DNA of 64,000 nucleotides from Amphiura filiformis (GCF_039555335.1 NC_092642.1:13216243-13280242); one strand, 5' to 3'; positions 33,870-45,983 are shown, counted from the first letter of the stretch. Notes: generated by a model not told the origin, from the letters alone. A program made the numbers and translations.

Positions 33870-36370
33870 ACGCTTATTATTTTTTGTTCGTTTTATTTAT
33901 CAGGTTTGTTTGACTTCTTAATGCATGAAAGCTACTAAAGTATTTAAATTTCAAATTTAATTGCAAAAAACAAAAATATTATCCATTAGGTAACGACTTT
34001 TTCTATATAAGTCTAATTTACTCATGACTGATCTATACTTGTCAAAACATCACATAACACATAATTCATATTTTATTTTTAACATTGATATTATTATAGG
34101 TTGAATGAATCTTACTTCCTATGTTACATAAGCGAACTATTTCCTCCAACCCATTACTGGTGTAGTGCTGAAATATTCAGTATACATGTTTTTGACATGT
34201 ATAGTGATGAAAGGTAAAAGTAGATTTTTATATTACGCATACATAATGAATAACATGCGTATGTCACCGCTGTCAATACATTTGCACCGTGTATAAGAGG
34301 AAAACATGGTATCGCCTATGAAAACCCCAGGTTTAATAGTTATTGTCTACATGTGCACACATTAAGTTATTATTATTATTACTTAAGTAATAATGTATGT
34401 GGGCGAAGAATTAGAGAAAGGGAAACTGAAAAAAAAGAAGAAATAATAATTTAAAAAAAAATGAAAATCAACAAAATAAGACTACACGACACAGAAGTTA
34501 TAAAAACGTATTACGAGGAATAATAGAGAGTTGCCGAAATAAAATGTTCCTTCAACACTCACGGCAACTTCCCATACATCGAATTTCTTGCTTAAATTTA
34601 CTTCAACGCGAATGTCTGATTGGTTACTGGCCCAACAGCGTCTTGACGCTTAAACTTGGGACATGTGTATCAATCAATGGGCGATCAAAAGAAAGGCATG
34701 TGTAAGCGACTATATCCTTTTCTTTGGTCGAGCGGGTTGTTGGTCACACTTCCATACAAAAAACTCTAGTTGAGGCGCTTCGTTTGAATAAAGGGCTATT
34801 TACGTAAGTAAAAATTAGATAGCTGATACCCTAAATTCGGTAATCACATTGGAAAAATCCCCTTTTCACACGTTACCTAAAACGAAAGATCTACGAAAAA
34901 CAACTAACTTCATTATTGTCTAAATTACAGCATTTCGACTTTGTGTTCCAGATAAATAGTCTACCACATATAGAACATGATCAAAGGGCTACTCAAGGAC
35001 ACCATCTCTTACCAATATTTAAAGCGCATATAATTTGATTGAATGTTGCTGAGTTATTACTTTTTAATAGTTGGGACGCCCTAACATGTATGCGCAAGTA
35101 AATTGACGTTTACAATGTCCCTTACATTTGAAAGCTAATATGCAATACACGGCCACATTCCTTTGTAAATGTTACTTCTGTATACTTCTGTAATAGCACA
35201 GTGGAATTGTTTGTGGAAATTTTGGGTACTTTTGGGTGCTCTTGATGGTGTCATGTTCAATGGTATGGTATTACCAATGTAACCTCCTGTTATGGTAATA
35301 TTTTTGCAAAAATATTTTAGGTGAGAAAAAAGGTATATCTTCATCTTCTATAAAAGGTCAAAATTGACGGTCGGCTTTCATCCCAGCTACATATACTCTA
35401 AGTACATATCATTAATTATAAATAAAAACTGTTAAATATATAAATATAATTTTTTATTAATTTGCCATAAAGTGTATATTCTATTGCGAATTTCAAAAAT
35501 CAAAATTATTTGATATCAGAAGGACATTCTTCGTCTTCAGAATACAATATGTCTGATATGTTCTCAGGTCCCACAAAAAAATACTATATAAACGTTGCTA
35601 TCCGATTCCTTAACAGTATTATAATATTTCTAAATAATAATTATGTTAACGTTTCGGTGGTTTTTAATATTACATAGGGAAATGCTGGGACATCGACAAA
35701 AGCATAAGTTATACTAAGCATGATGGACCTTGAATTACTTAGCTGGACCGAAACATTTCCCAATAAATATCCAGGGATACAGTATGAATTATTATTAAAT
35801 GCATATTACACTATGATATATAAACCTTTCGGAACTTTATTGTACTGTTATCCCAGCACCCATCCCGGCAGGTTTCAAAAACATCAAGCCCGCAAGCCCG
35901 GAAGGGCATGAAAGCATAATTATACTCTCCTATCATAGACTGTACATGTAGAGATGGTATCTGAACTTGATTGTACTGGAATCTTTTTGCCTGCTCGCTT
36001 GCCCTTGCAAATTTATTAAGTTATGCTATTCTCGCATAACAGATTCTCAAATGACGCCTATTCTTATCAGCAATTAGCTGTATGTCCCATTTTCTCCAAA
36101 TTGGGACAAGATAACACCATTGCTACTAAACATACAGCTAGCAACATAAGACAGTGTCGTCATACGTACGTCACGACAGGTGTACACTACGCATATAGAC
36201 AGTGGTACACTACATAATCTAGGGATACCTTGGAATTTAGTCATGTAGAGGGTTTATTTTACAGCTTGGCTATTGATGATACCATCCGGTAATATCAATT
36301 TCATCATCAAATGACATTAGTCTACCTAGGCACCTTAGCCACTTACGTTTCAGATATTAAATAACTCTCT
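33870..36370. other. No gene seen; short duplicated segment near 34815
   Basis: AT-rich. The 34815-34877 segment repeats 31712-31772. A minus-strand frame at 35135-35344 and a plus-strand frame at 35720-35911 have no recognisable features. Confidence 0.4.
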
Positions 36371-36376
36371 ATAAAT

Positions 36377-36659
36377 GTGTACATCCATATCAAAAGGATG
36401 CACTTGTCGGATGCTACATGTGTCTCTTTTCACATAATAGCTAGGAATACAGAACAGACTCAATTCAAGTGGAGGTCACTTCAAATCATCCCCAAGTGAC
36501 ATGGTTAAGGAATGTTCTCTGTATTCCTAAACCATGTGACTTGGGGATGATTTGAAGTGACCTCCACTTGAAATGAGTCTGGTATTTATTCCTCGCTATT
36601 ATATGAAATGAGACACATGTAGCAGCCGACAAGTGCATCCTTTTGATATGGATGTACAC
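36377..36659. repeat. Long near-perfect foldback palindrome (about 130-bp arms)
   Basis: The left arm starts GTGTACATCCATATCAAAAG and includes GGATGCACTTGTCGG, CTACATGTGTCTC, GTGGAGGTCACTTC and ATCATCCCCAAGT. The right arm is the inverted copy, with roughly 90% identity by eye. The loop is about 20-25 nt (around AGGAATGTTCTCTG). No ORF. Most likely a young foldback MITE. Transcripts through it would form a long hairpin RNA. Confidence 0.92.
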
Positions 36660-36988
36660 AAATATGAAACAAATTTTGAATAACTATCTAATGTTTTTTG
36701 GATAAAACATATTTGGCGCTGTCACGTATAAAGTATTTTTTTTACATTATGTAATAGAATAAGTAATAGAAAACTAGACTTCAAGTAATATTATTATTCT
36801 ATCATTTATTTAATACAAATTCCTACTATTGTTCTAGAACTAAAACTGATTTACAAGATATGGTTCAATTGGTTATTGTATTTTAACAGACCTCATTTTA
36901 ACAAGGCGTCATTATCTTCTAACCGAATCGGTTCAATCAAATGTAATTTCATTTGGGAACTAACACCTCCTGTGTGATAACAATCTTA

Positions 36989-38125
36989 TATACACACTTT
37001 AAAAAATTAAGTTCCCTTCCTATTTATCCTTTTATCTCCAAAACCTATTATTCGATTGAAATGGGTCTTGGTACACATCATCAAGCAGATCATACCAACA
37101 CGGACTGAAAAGTGTGAATCCCAAAAAGTGCTTTTATTTATGAGCGAGCTCATATCGAAGGATTAAAAGTTACAACGACTTACGTCTTTTGATTTAGGTT
37201 GAACAGGCATTTGGCAGTATGATTTCCACTGCCCGATTCTGTATTGCCGTGTATAAAGTAATGTTATCCTCATCATGCATGCACTAATTCTGGGTGGTAA
37301 GTATTTTATGGGTCGGTACCCTTTGTGACCCTACTTCTCATATGATTTGCTTTGCCAGCGAATTTCCCCGATCTGAACCCTATCGAGCATCTGTGGGATT
37401 AGCTAAAGTAATTGATTAGCGTACCGATCTTACGTCATCTAATAAAATAAGCGTGGGATGCTATTCCATATCAGCCAGTCATAGTAGTACGCTTCATTAA
37501 CACTGTGAAATTAATGTCTCTCATGTCCCTCTCCTTCCCATAATTGTTTCAATTTCTTTCTCTTATTTGCTTTCTCTTTATTTGTTTCTCTTCATTTCTT
37601 TCTATTTCTCTTTCACTCGATCCCGGCCCACTCTGACTCTCCATCTCTGCTCACCTCTCGTCACCCCTCCTCCTTCTCCCCTCACTTTTATTCAATTTAT
37701 TTACATGAAGCGCCAAAAGTCAGGTGTGTGATGAAGTAGTGCACATCGACAGCATAAGTCTGCTCTATAGGCTTGAAAACCTTGAGGATACGTGAGAACA
37801 AGCCACCTGTCAGCTAAAGTGTTAATGTTGTTGGGTCAATTACAAATTTAATGGCGTAACCTTTTTTTTATTCGAAACAATGTACCACTTTTGTGAATAG
37901 CCTGTCTGTAAATCAATTCGGCACAAAGGAACAGACGCTCCATGTTTAAATTATAACCTCCTTGATCGTGGGGAAAACACACGCTAATCCATTAAACTCA
38001 GTGCATGAAAGCACATTTTGGGGTCAATGTTACATGTATGCGCAGCTTGATAATGTGTACCAAGACCCATTGCAATTTAATTATTAGTTTTAAAGATAGA
38101 GAGGGGTTTAAAAAGTGATAACGTA
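36989..38125 (+). mobile_element. Decayed Tc1/mariner transposon
   Basis: The plus strand at 37361-37399 encodes NFPDLNPIEHLWD, the C-terminal signature of Tc1-type transposases that contains the last catalytic acidic position. A TAG stop follows at once, and in the same frame further down comes AWDAIPY (37451-37471), matching the WxxIP of the transposase C-terminus. Flanking inverted sequences share ATGGGTCTTGGTACACATxATCAAGC (37060-37090 and, inverted, 38040-38075) and CACTTTxxAAA ends. The catalytic core upstream is lost or unrecognisable, and a CT-rich tract (37530-37690) lies inside. The copy is dead. Confidence 0.8.
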
Positions 38126-38129
38126 TTTT

Positions 38130-39150
38130 GTAATATTGTCAGTTATAGTAATTTAGAACAGAATAATAGATTTGTTTGAGAAATACTCTACCGTAATGTT
38201 GTGAAAGTAATAAGAAACCCGAGGATGTTTGTTTAATTTTACTAAAAACATATTTTACAAAAGCTTGTTTTTAATGTAAGATTTACATTTAGGATAGAAT
38301 TCAATTTCAATGATTCCTAGTATCAAAATAAAAACTTAGTTTCTAGTTTGTCAATTCGTATCATGTTGGTCATTGTTCTTTTAATATAGACTTTCTTTTA
38401 CACCTCGTTCTTCGTTAATTGGACATTATATTGGTTTTCCTGTACCAACAAACCTGGCAAGCCAAATGAGACATGAGTGTGATATGATTTCCTTACAACA
38501 TGAAGACCCTACTCAAATATTATTTCCACACTCAAGGCTTTAAAGTGTTAAGCAATGCGCATGGATGAAAACTATGCGATATAGTGTTGTCATTTCTTAT
38601 GATGTTTTCTCTATCTAATTTCTCTATCTAATTTAGAGGAGCTTACGCACTAAATATACACACCAACATGCAGACATTATAAAATATAAACGACAGTTAT
38701 TATAAGTCTTTCTTCATACTTCATAAAACCTATTAATTAAATGATGCAGTTCTAATAGTCAAACATGCACTCAAAACAACTCCACACACACTGCTCCCCA
38801 TCACCAGTACTAAAATCCATAACTATATCCCTATGTGACTTTGGAGGTATTCAGTGTTGTACATTAGCAGTTATGATGCCTTCCGCTAGGAATGCGACGA
38901 ACATCATCCGAACCTAATACCTAAAGATTTCAATCTTCCGGTAGTATTCCGAAGGTCGCAGGTTCGATTACGTCTAGATGCACTGTTCTAGTTCAACGTT
39001 TATGTGCGCTGGCTGCTCTGGGTAAAACATTAATTCTGTTCGCCTTTGTCTTTTGTAAATGAAGTAAACATTGACCGTTTACAGATTATTTATACAATAG
39101 GAAACAATTTGTATATTACAGTTATCCAGTTATATGAGCATTTAATGTGG
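38130..39150. other. No gene seen
   Basis: AT-rich with nothing recognised on either strand. Confidence 0.4.
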
Positions 39151-39151
39151 T

Positions 39152-39296
39152 GTATCTCAGGGGACGAGTTTAGGCCCATTACTATTCATATTGTATGTTA
39201 ATGATTTCATAAATACTACTTTCTGTTCTATAATTTGTTTTGCTTGTAGACGACACTACTATTATCTATTCACATCCAGATATTATATCGCCTAAT
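39152..39296 (+). pseudogene. LINE reverse-transcriptase fragment
   Basis: The plus strand reads VSQGTSLGPLLFILYVNDF (RT motif B and the following helix), then after a frame change VDDTTIIYSHPDI (motif C, catalytic Asp pair, from 39246). The two blocks are about 90 bp apart, as in jockey/CR1-type LINEs, and out of register by one base. The rest of the element is missing. Confidence 0.85.
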
Positions 39297-39297
39297 C

Positions 39298-40010
39298 TTA
39301 ATTGAATTTGCGAGTGATCGTCATTATCAAAGGCCCATTACACAGTGTCATCGCCCCGATATCTTCATGGTAGAAATCGCCATGGTAGGTTGAATCCACA
39401 GCCACGCATGGCCATTTTATCCCGACGCAGTAGCCAAGTGACCTGGCTAAGGCTACTGACAATAGTCGGGGTAATTGATTTCTCGCTGTTTGAGTAAGCT
39501 TGTATACGACATTACGGTCAATTGTCATACTGCCTCCACTGGAGTAGTGAGTGCAGCTATAGCCTGCGCGCTGTAGTCCATACAGGACCAACGCAATATA
39601 AAATTAGAAATTTTGTCAGATTTTGAGTTCAATACGCACGGCCTTTTCTCAAGACGCAAACTAACGACTATCATATCTGTTCAACATGTATTTTCAAGTG
39701 TATGAGACCAGATCTGGTTTCTTGAGACGAAATCATTTACGGGAGATATTCATCATTTTCCACCCCGGTATCCGAAGATTTTCGTCTGATATCAAAATCG
39801 TGCATAGCAATTCACGTGTATCGATCCCGGTATTTATTTTAGTATCTCTGCTGCACCAAATAATTATTAGCCAGGCGATATCGGTGTGCATTACATCATC
39901 GTCAGAAATCCATTTCATGCGTTCGCCCACGTGTTCAGTAGAATGAATATTTCAGTACTACAGGTACAAAGTTAAGCCAGTACGCGATGTCGACTTTGCA
40001 CATGCTTGAG
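39298..40010. other. No confirmed gene; unassigned minus-strand frame 39298-39591
   Basis: A 97-residue minus-strand frame (TARNQLPRLLSVALARSLGY, WPCVAVDSTYHGDFYHEDIG) has a less AT-biased composition than its neighbours but no domain I recognise and no clear splice sites. It could be a fragment of a mobile-element protein. Nothing else was seen. Confidence 0.3.
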
Positions 40011-40013
40011 TAA

Positions 40014-40518
40014 TCATATTAAATTCATACAATTTTTGTTTAATTTATTTGAGCTCATATTTGAGATCATACTTTGTGATATACATTGCAGTATCCACAT
40101 CGGAAATGACAAAAGAAATTAACGGCATATCAAAACGTGTGATTACATTTCAATTTTATCGTTATTGCACGATTTAATATGAGTGGTTATTATTATTAAT
40201 GTGGTTTGACATGTACCGACAAAGCCTGATAAAGGCCAATTATATGTTTACGTCAGACTTACAATTAAATATTAAATCCATACAATTTTTGTTTAACTTA
40301 TTTGGGCTACAGATCATACTTCGTGGTATACATTGCAGTATCAACATTGAAAATGGTAAAAGAAATTAACGGCGTATCTAAACTCGTGATTACATTTCAA
40401 TTTTATCGTTATTGCACGATTTGATATGAGTGGTTATTATTATTAATATGGTTTGACACGTACCGACAAAGCCTGATAAAGACCAATAATCTGTTTACGT
40501 CAGACTTACGATTAAATG
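40014..40518 (+). repeat. Tandem duplication, two units of about 253 bp
   Basis: The segment from ATACAATTTTTGTTTAA through TTTATCGTTATTGCACGATT and TACCGACAAAGCCTGATAAA to TTTACGTCAGACTTAC occurs twice head-to-tail (from about 40014 and about 40267), with roughly 90% identity and few indels. Non-coding. Confidence 0.93.
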
Positions 40519-40934
40519 TGTAGCACATAGTTTTGGTATACAGGGCGTACCAAAAACATATGCCATCTAAAATAGTATTAGGCAAACATGTCACTTATTC
40601 ATTGTATTGAATTTTACTTGACCGTCAAGGTTTTTTTAAGCTACCACATAAGCTTTGTGTTAATAAATCGGAGCTCTACAATGGAATATATGGCCAATTG
40701 TGCAAAGTAGTCCTAAAACAGCTTGGGACACTTTCGTATCTTTGTGTAGCGAAAGTGACTGAATTGAGTTGAATCATGAACCATCTGGTCGGTGATCTTA
40801 TGATGGGTAATTTTAAACAATGGGGCATTTGAAGTGGTATTTAAATTGATCAATTTGATATTAATATCATATTATTTATTTACTAATATCAATTAAGTAA
40901 AAAAAACTTTGTCTTTGTTCTGAAATCTTTGACG

Positions 40935-41312
40935 ATAAGCATGAAAGTTAATTTTACGTGGTATAAACTTGATATGTGCGAACATGGCGAAAAGTGGCCC
41001 AACTCGGGCGATAAATTGAATTCCCTCATATCGTTTGAACGTGAATTATAGTAAAAAAACCAAGTAAAGTATTTCTGTTAGCCAAGATATTACTGATTCT
41101 ATTGCATGTCATATTTACGAAGAGCAAAAATGCAATTGCTAATCATGAAAGTCAATTTTACGCGCTGTAAGCTTGATATTCGCGATAATGACAAAAGTGG
41201 CCCAACTCGTTTTTTTGGACAATTTATATAGTTAATTGAGCATATCTTTTGAGCCCGAACTATAGTAAAGGAACCAAGTAAAGTGTCTTTGTTAGCCAAG
41301 ATGTTACTGATT
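40935..41312 (+). repeat. Diverged tandem duplication, units of about 205-215 bp
   Basis: CATGAAAGTxAATTTTACG, AAAAGTGGCCCAACTCG, AACCAAGTAAAGT and GTTAGCCAAGATxTTACTGATTC recur in order at about 40940-41100 and 41145-41312. More diverged than the neighbouring 253-bp pair. Non-coding. Confidence 0.85.
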
Positions 41313-41317
41313 CCACT

Positions 41318-41783
41318 GCGCACGGTTGTTTGAGGTGGTCACTTATTAATATTTCTAACAAAAACATTTTTATATGTTCAATTCTAGACCTGGACAATAC
41401 TAACAACTATCACACTAATACACATATATTTTAAAGCTATTTTTAAGATTTTCGTTTCTATATGTCAAATTATTCATCGTTTTTCTGCTTTTTTGTGGTA
41501 ATTTTTATTCTATAGACTGTACATTTGTGTACACATTGAGGGCGCTATTTATATATATTTTAAATCCAAATTAGCCAAATAATATGACTTATTCCTTCCA
41601 TTTCACGATAAAATGTTTTTTTTTGAAAATTGCCTTGCCATTTGTTAGTATTTTCTCTGATGTTCGAATACCATTATACAAGTGTCTACCCCTTGTAAAG
41701 ATGCAAACAAGCTTTAAGATAAATAGCGCCATCAACATTTCTTAAAAATGACAGTTTTACATTACATCAAACAACCGTGTGCG
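41318..41783. mobile_element. Inverted-repeat element with CACGGTTGTTTGA ends
   Basis: The left end GCGCACGGTTGTTTGA and the inverted right end CGCACACGGTTGTTTGA form a terminal inverted repeat of about 15 bp. A second internal pair, GGGCGCTATTTAT (about 41540) and ATAAATAGCGCCAT (about 41720), adds to the fold. No ORF. Its left end abuts the preceding tandem duplication. Confidence 0.65.
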
Positions 41784-41789
41784 TATAGC

Positions 41790-42265
41790 ATTACTGCCGT
41801 AATTTCTTCTGTTATTTGTTTCTAAATTGCGAATTTGCATATGCATAATTGTTATTGCTACAGTCTGTATAACAATGATACTCTTATAAAAGATAACGAA
41901 CATGCATGCATGGTCATCAGATAGGAAGAGTCAATGCCGCAAATCAATTGTTCTATTATACGTACATAATCATTTAACCATCAGGTAACTGTGACAGGGA
42001 CTGAAATTTAGTTACCATACGAGTACATGTCTCCATTTGGGGATCAACATGCAATCTAACTGATTACAAATCTCTTACCTGGGTTAATACAGTCCAATGC
42101 CAAAGAAATTACATAAACTTTGTCATTTTCATTCATTACTTTCAAATAATATGGTCGCAAAATCTGTAAACTATGTAGTACTGTAAATAAAAATATTAAC
42201 ATTCTCAATGAAGAGCAGTACCACTTTTATACTGCACATATGCATATCGTGTATTAATGTTCTAT
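41790..42265. other. No confirmed gene; weak minus-strand exon candidate at 42079-42163
   Basis: Mostly featureless AT-rich sequence. One 85-bp minus-strand segment between TTTACAG and CCAG|GTAAGAG stays open in one frame (YYLKVMNENDKVYVISLALD). I do not recognise the protein, and a chance GT-AG pair is possible. Confidence 0.3.
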
Positions 42266-42267
42266 TT

Positions 42268-42440
42268 AGGGACCGTTCATTATTTCTACCGGAGGGGGGG
42301 CCGGGAGCAGACAGAAAGTCACTGCCGAAAACTATATGACCCCCCTTCTCCGATAATAAAAACCATATGACCCCCCTCCGAGCTACATGAAAATCATATG
42401 ACCCCCCCCCCCCCCCAACCTGACGTATGCACACACGCAA
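42268..42440. mobile_element. GGGACCGTTCATTATTT repeat family, partial copy 1
   Basis: Begins AGGGACCGTTCATTATTTCT followed by a G7 run, then repeats of CATATGACCCCCC-type units on the plus strand ending in a C run. A related copy in the opposite orientation lies at 47102-47312. The open frames across it come from the repeat units. Confidence 0.7.
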
Positions 42441-42828
42441 TGATGCGCAATATATATGGTCGAATCCAACGAAAAGTGTACACGGCATGTCCAGGGCCAT
42501 AACTTAAAAGTATTAATCAATTGGCATTCGTTTTTGTATTGTGTTTATTCGCCGTGATCATACGCTTCGCGCCATATATAATAAGACCCCTTCTGTGAAA
42601 AACTTAGACACAGAGACCCCAAAACATGCTATTTTTACCCATTTTTTCAAAATATTTCTTAAAGTATTTTTAAAAACATCTAAATCAGTTATGAAAAGAA
42701 GTCATTGGATTGAATCTAAATTGATTTCCTGAAAGGTGTATATTCAAAGATTGCCTGTTCAATTTTTCACATATTTGTACATAATTATGAATTTTTTGTG
42801 ATAATTTTTTGAGTGGTATTTTTTTACA

Positions 42829-44695
42829 TTACCTACGAATACAATTTTTCATAGCACTAGATATATCTTTAAAAATGGAAATCACTAATAAATGCGCAAT
42901 TGATACAAGCTTTGATATGTCCAATACTGAAATGCATTGCATTCGGACATCTTTATTATTGTGTTTAGCTGCCAGAAATTCTAAATGGCACAAAGGTAGG
43001 TTTGGTAAAAATATGCATTACCTCCGAATACATGTTAAAAGCTGTGCCATTTCCACAAAGTGAGAGAATAGTAAACAATAGTTAAGCAATAGGTGCAGGG
43101 TAATACACTCTTTATTTCTACCAAGTTTCAATAACCTGCGTTTAAATATTTCTGAGATGTCAACAATAAAAGCAAGTATTCGTAGGTAAATTTCGGTAAC
43201 CGAATGTTACCTACGAATACACTTTGACATCATGACAGTATTGTGAAACACCGCCATTCATGCCAATGCCCATATTGGTACATAACGAAGGCCTGTATGT
43301 TTGCTATCAAATCATATGTCAATGAAAGTTGCGAATTCACATACATGCCCACCATGCAAAACTGAATACGGCTTAATTGGTGAAAAATATGTACTCAAAT
43401 AGATGACGGTCTGCTCATTTGAAAGAAAAATCAGATTCAAAGAAGATTAGAAGGGGATAAATACTTGGATTTGTCAACTGTCATGTGTGCTTCCTTTTAA
43501 ATGTTTACCGACCTTCTGGTTTCTTAGTAATTTGTGTCCAAATTGATTTATTCGAAGGTAACTTTTGACGTTTTCGCTAAGGTTACCTACGAATACCATG
43601 GAAAAACGACTGTTCTCATTGTCTCATGATCTAGACAACACATTGATGGACCCTGGTATAAAGCTAATTGTAGTTGCCCTCAAACGAAAGGCTACAAGAC
43701 GTAACTGACTCCAAGATGGACTTGACAAGTCTGCAATAACGGTTTTAAGCGATTTGTGTGCAATTAAGCAAATTAAAGTCACTTTAGTGCCTTTGTTTCT
43801 TACTTCAATCCTCTTTCAACCGTTGTGAACCGACATTATTAATACATGATAGGGTCTAAAGTATCAATAAACGCACATAAAGAAAATAATACATTCAAAG
43901 TGCTTTATAAAATGAAGTTTTGATTGCGATATCCACCAAAAGTCTAATTCTTACCTACAAATACTGAAATGTTACTTACGAATACAGCATAATACATGAC
44001 ATGTGTAATGAAGTGTCCCTACCAATGGAAATTAATTGTCAAAAACTTTAAGCGGTACCCCAGGACACTATTATTACCCATATACGGATTCATTCAACAA
44101 TTATTTATTATTTATTTGCTGATTAACTACTTGTATATCAAAATGAAGTGGTCAAAATCTTGCTAAAAGCATCAAAAAATTTTTGATCTAAGGTAATAGC
44201 ATTTATTCATTTGGACGTACCATCTGAAGAGATCTAAAACTACCATTTTATTAATTCATTACCATAATAGCAAAATTTAAACCTATAAACTCAATATAGA
44301 TATGGTTAAATCGCTCATGTTACCTACGAATACCCAGGTTTCTTCACCTTTTCATTGTATAAAGCGTTATGTGTATGCGTATAATTCCTAATATTCTTGA
44401 AAACATATATCATACTCGTTCTTATACAATGTGTAAATTGATTCATACTCATTTGATAAATAAAATACAGAAACTGACCTAAACTTCATTTTCAAAAATA
44501 AACTAGCATAAATTGACTAAGATCATATTGATCGCGTTATAAAAATAAAAACAAATATTTTCTGGTTGAGTTAGCATTTTCCTGACACCCTGTGGTCTAC
44601 ATTACACGAAAAAAGCGTTAATGGGAATATTCCATTTGTTTTAGGTTGATTAGTATTGCGATAGTGAAAGCATCCTAGTGGTATTCGTAGGTAAC
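42829..44695. repeat. Nine dispersed copies of the box GTTACCTACGAATAC
   Basis: Copies start at 42829 (+), 43018 (+, one change), 43176 (-), 43206 (+), 43582 (+), 43950 (+, changed), 43971 (+, one change), 44319 (+) and 44681 (-). All but a few positions of the 14-15 bp box are identical, while flanking sequence shows no shared homology by eye. Several intervals fall near 188 or 360-377 bp. No coding sequence was recognised in the interval. It could be an array of protein-binding sites, or the subterminal repeats of an unrecognised DNA transposon. Confidence 0.9.
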
Positions 44696-44699
44696 ATTG

Positions 44700-45638
44700 G
44701 GTTTTGATATCACATTTACTATCACACGTCCTGGATTTATTTTTCAAGATTAGTAATGGCACTTTTGGTTCCTATAAGGCCAATATGTCATCAATCAATG
44801 GGCAAAAGGAAAAAATTGTGGAGACATTATTATTTCGGACTTTTATTTTTGGCCCGTGGACACTTTTGGTTGGATTCGACCATATGCGCGCATGGATCAG
44901 CTGCCTCAACGCATCACGTCACTGCCACATATCAGGCTGACAAATTATGCCTTTATACCAATTTTTCACAAAAAGCACCTAAATTTACTCTAATTGCAGT
45001 AATTGGGCACTTTTCTCCAATGGTGTTTACTGAATAGCCACCCATCAATATACCAAAATCGCTGAAAAGGACCCCCAAAACGTGGCACATCCTTATATAT
45101 ACCTTCAACTAGGTAGAACCCCACAGGGTATTTTAACTTGTTTTATTTATTTTTCTAAAATATTATTTATTTCACATGCATGTACACAGTTTTTGGTTCA
45201 AACTGCCACCCTGTGCTTCAGCTAGTAAATGTACATGTACTTCAATACCACAGGTCCCTGAACAAACCACAGTGATATTATCCATATACGACTACAGTTT
45301 TTTGCACCAAGAACAATCTTTCAAGTGGCAGGTTTGGAAACTTGGGGTCAAAATTATTATAATTCATTAGTTTTATGTAAAATGGCTGTAAAACAAATTT
45401 ATTTCATTTTTTAAATTGTAATTTAATTCAATCATACAGAATATAAAAAATTAAATGAGTTTAATAAACTATCAAGCTGATTTATTAATTTTCAAAAGTA
45501 TGCATCAACTTCTCATACATGTTGATACTGGGTGCAGTACATAGCCCCCTTTGGTGTAAAATGAATGAGTTGCAAAATCTTCTTCATCAGTATATTAAAA
45601 TGAATAAAAAGTAGTTTGTGACATCTTACCATAAATCA
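44700..45638. other. No gene seen
   Basis: Overlapping plus-strand frames at 44704-45037 have no recognisable domain. Otherwise AT-rich. Confidence 0.4.
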
Positions 45639-45983
45639 GTGATGTACAGTGGCGTAGATTTCTTTTTTGACATGTGGGGGGGGGATGGGGTTGGAAAAAA
45701 TTCTTGAAGTATAGTGAATCCAGCACCTTTTGGCGACAAAATAAGTTCATGGTACAAATGCGACGGAAGCGCGCGCAATTTTTTGATATTTTGAAGCTAA
45801 ACTGATGAAATATGGTGCAAAAGTGGAATAAATGTGTGCGAAGGGCACGGAAAATTGCACTTTTGGGGCTAAAATGGGCAAATATGTGGTCAGAAACCTA
45901 TATTCAGCAACATTGGATGGGATGATTGTATGGAGTATGCCCCTGGCAAAATATGGGGGGGGATCTACGCCTATGGTGATGTA
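45639..45983. mobile_element. hAT-like element with 8-bp target duplication
   Basis: The element 45647-45975 starts CAGTGGCGTAGAT and ends ATCTACGCCTATG. The 8-mer GTGATGTA flanks it on both sides (45639-45646 and 45976-45983). The body contains G8 runs and CCAGCACCTTTTGGCGACAA, shared with 63095-63356. Minus- and plus-strand frames across it are not genes. Confidence 0.9.

Noticed and set aside
42171-42500. 109-residue minus-strand frame with GGGGGS
   Set aside because: Lies over the GGGACCGTTCATTATTT repeat with poly-C runs.
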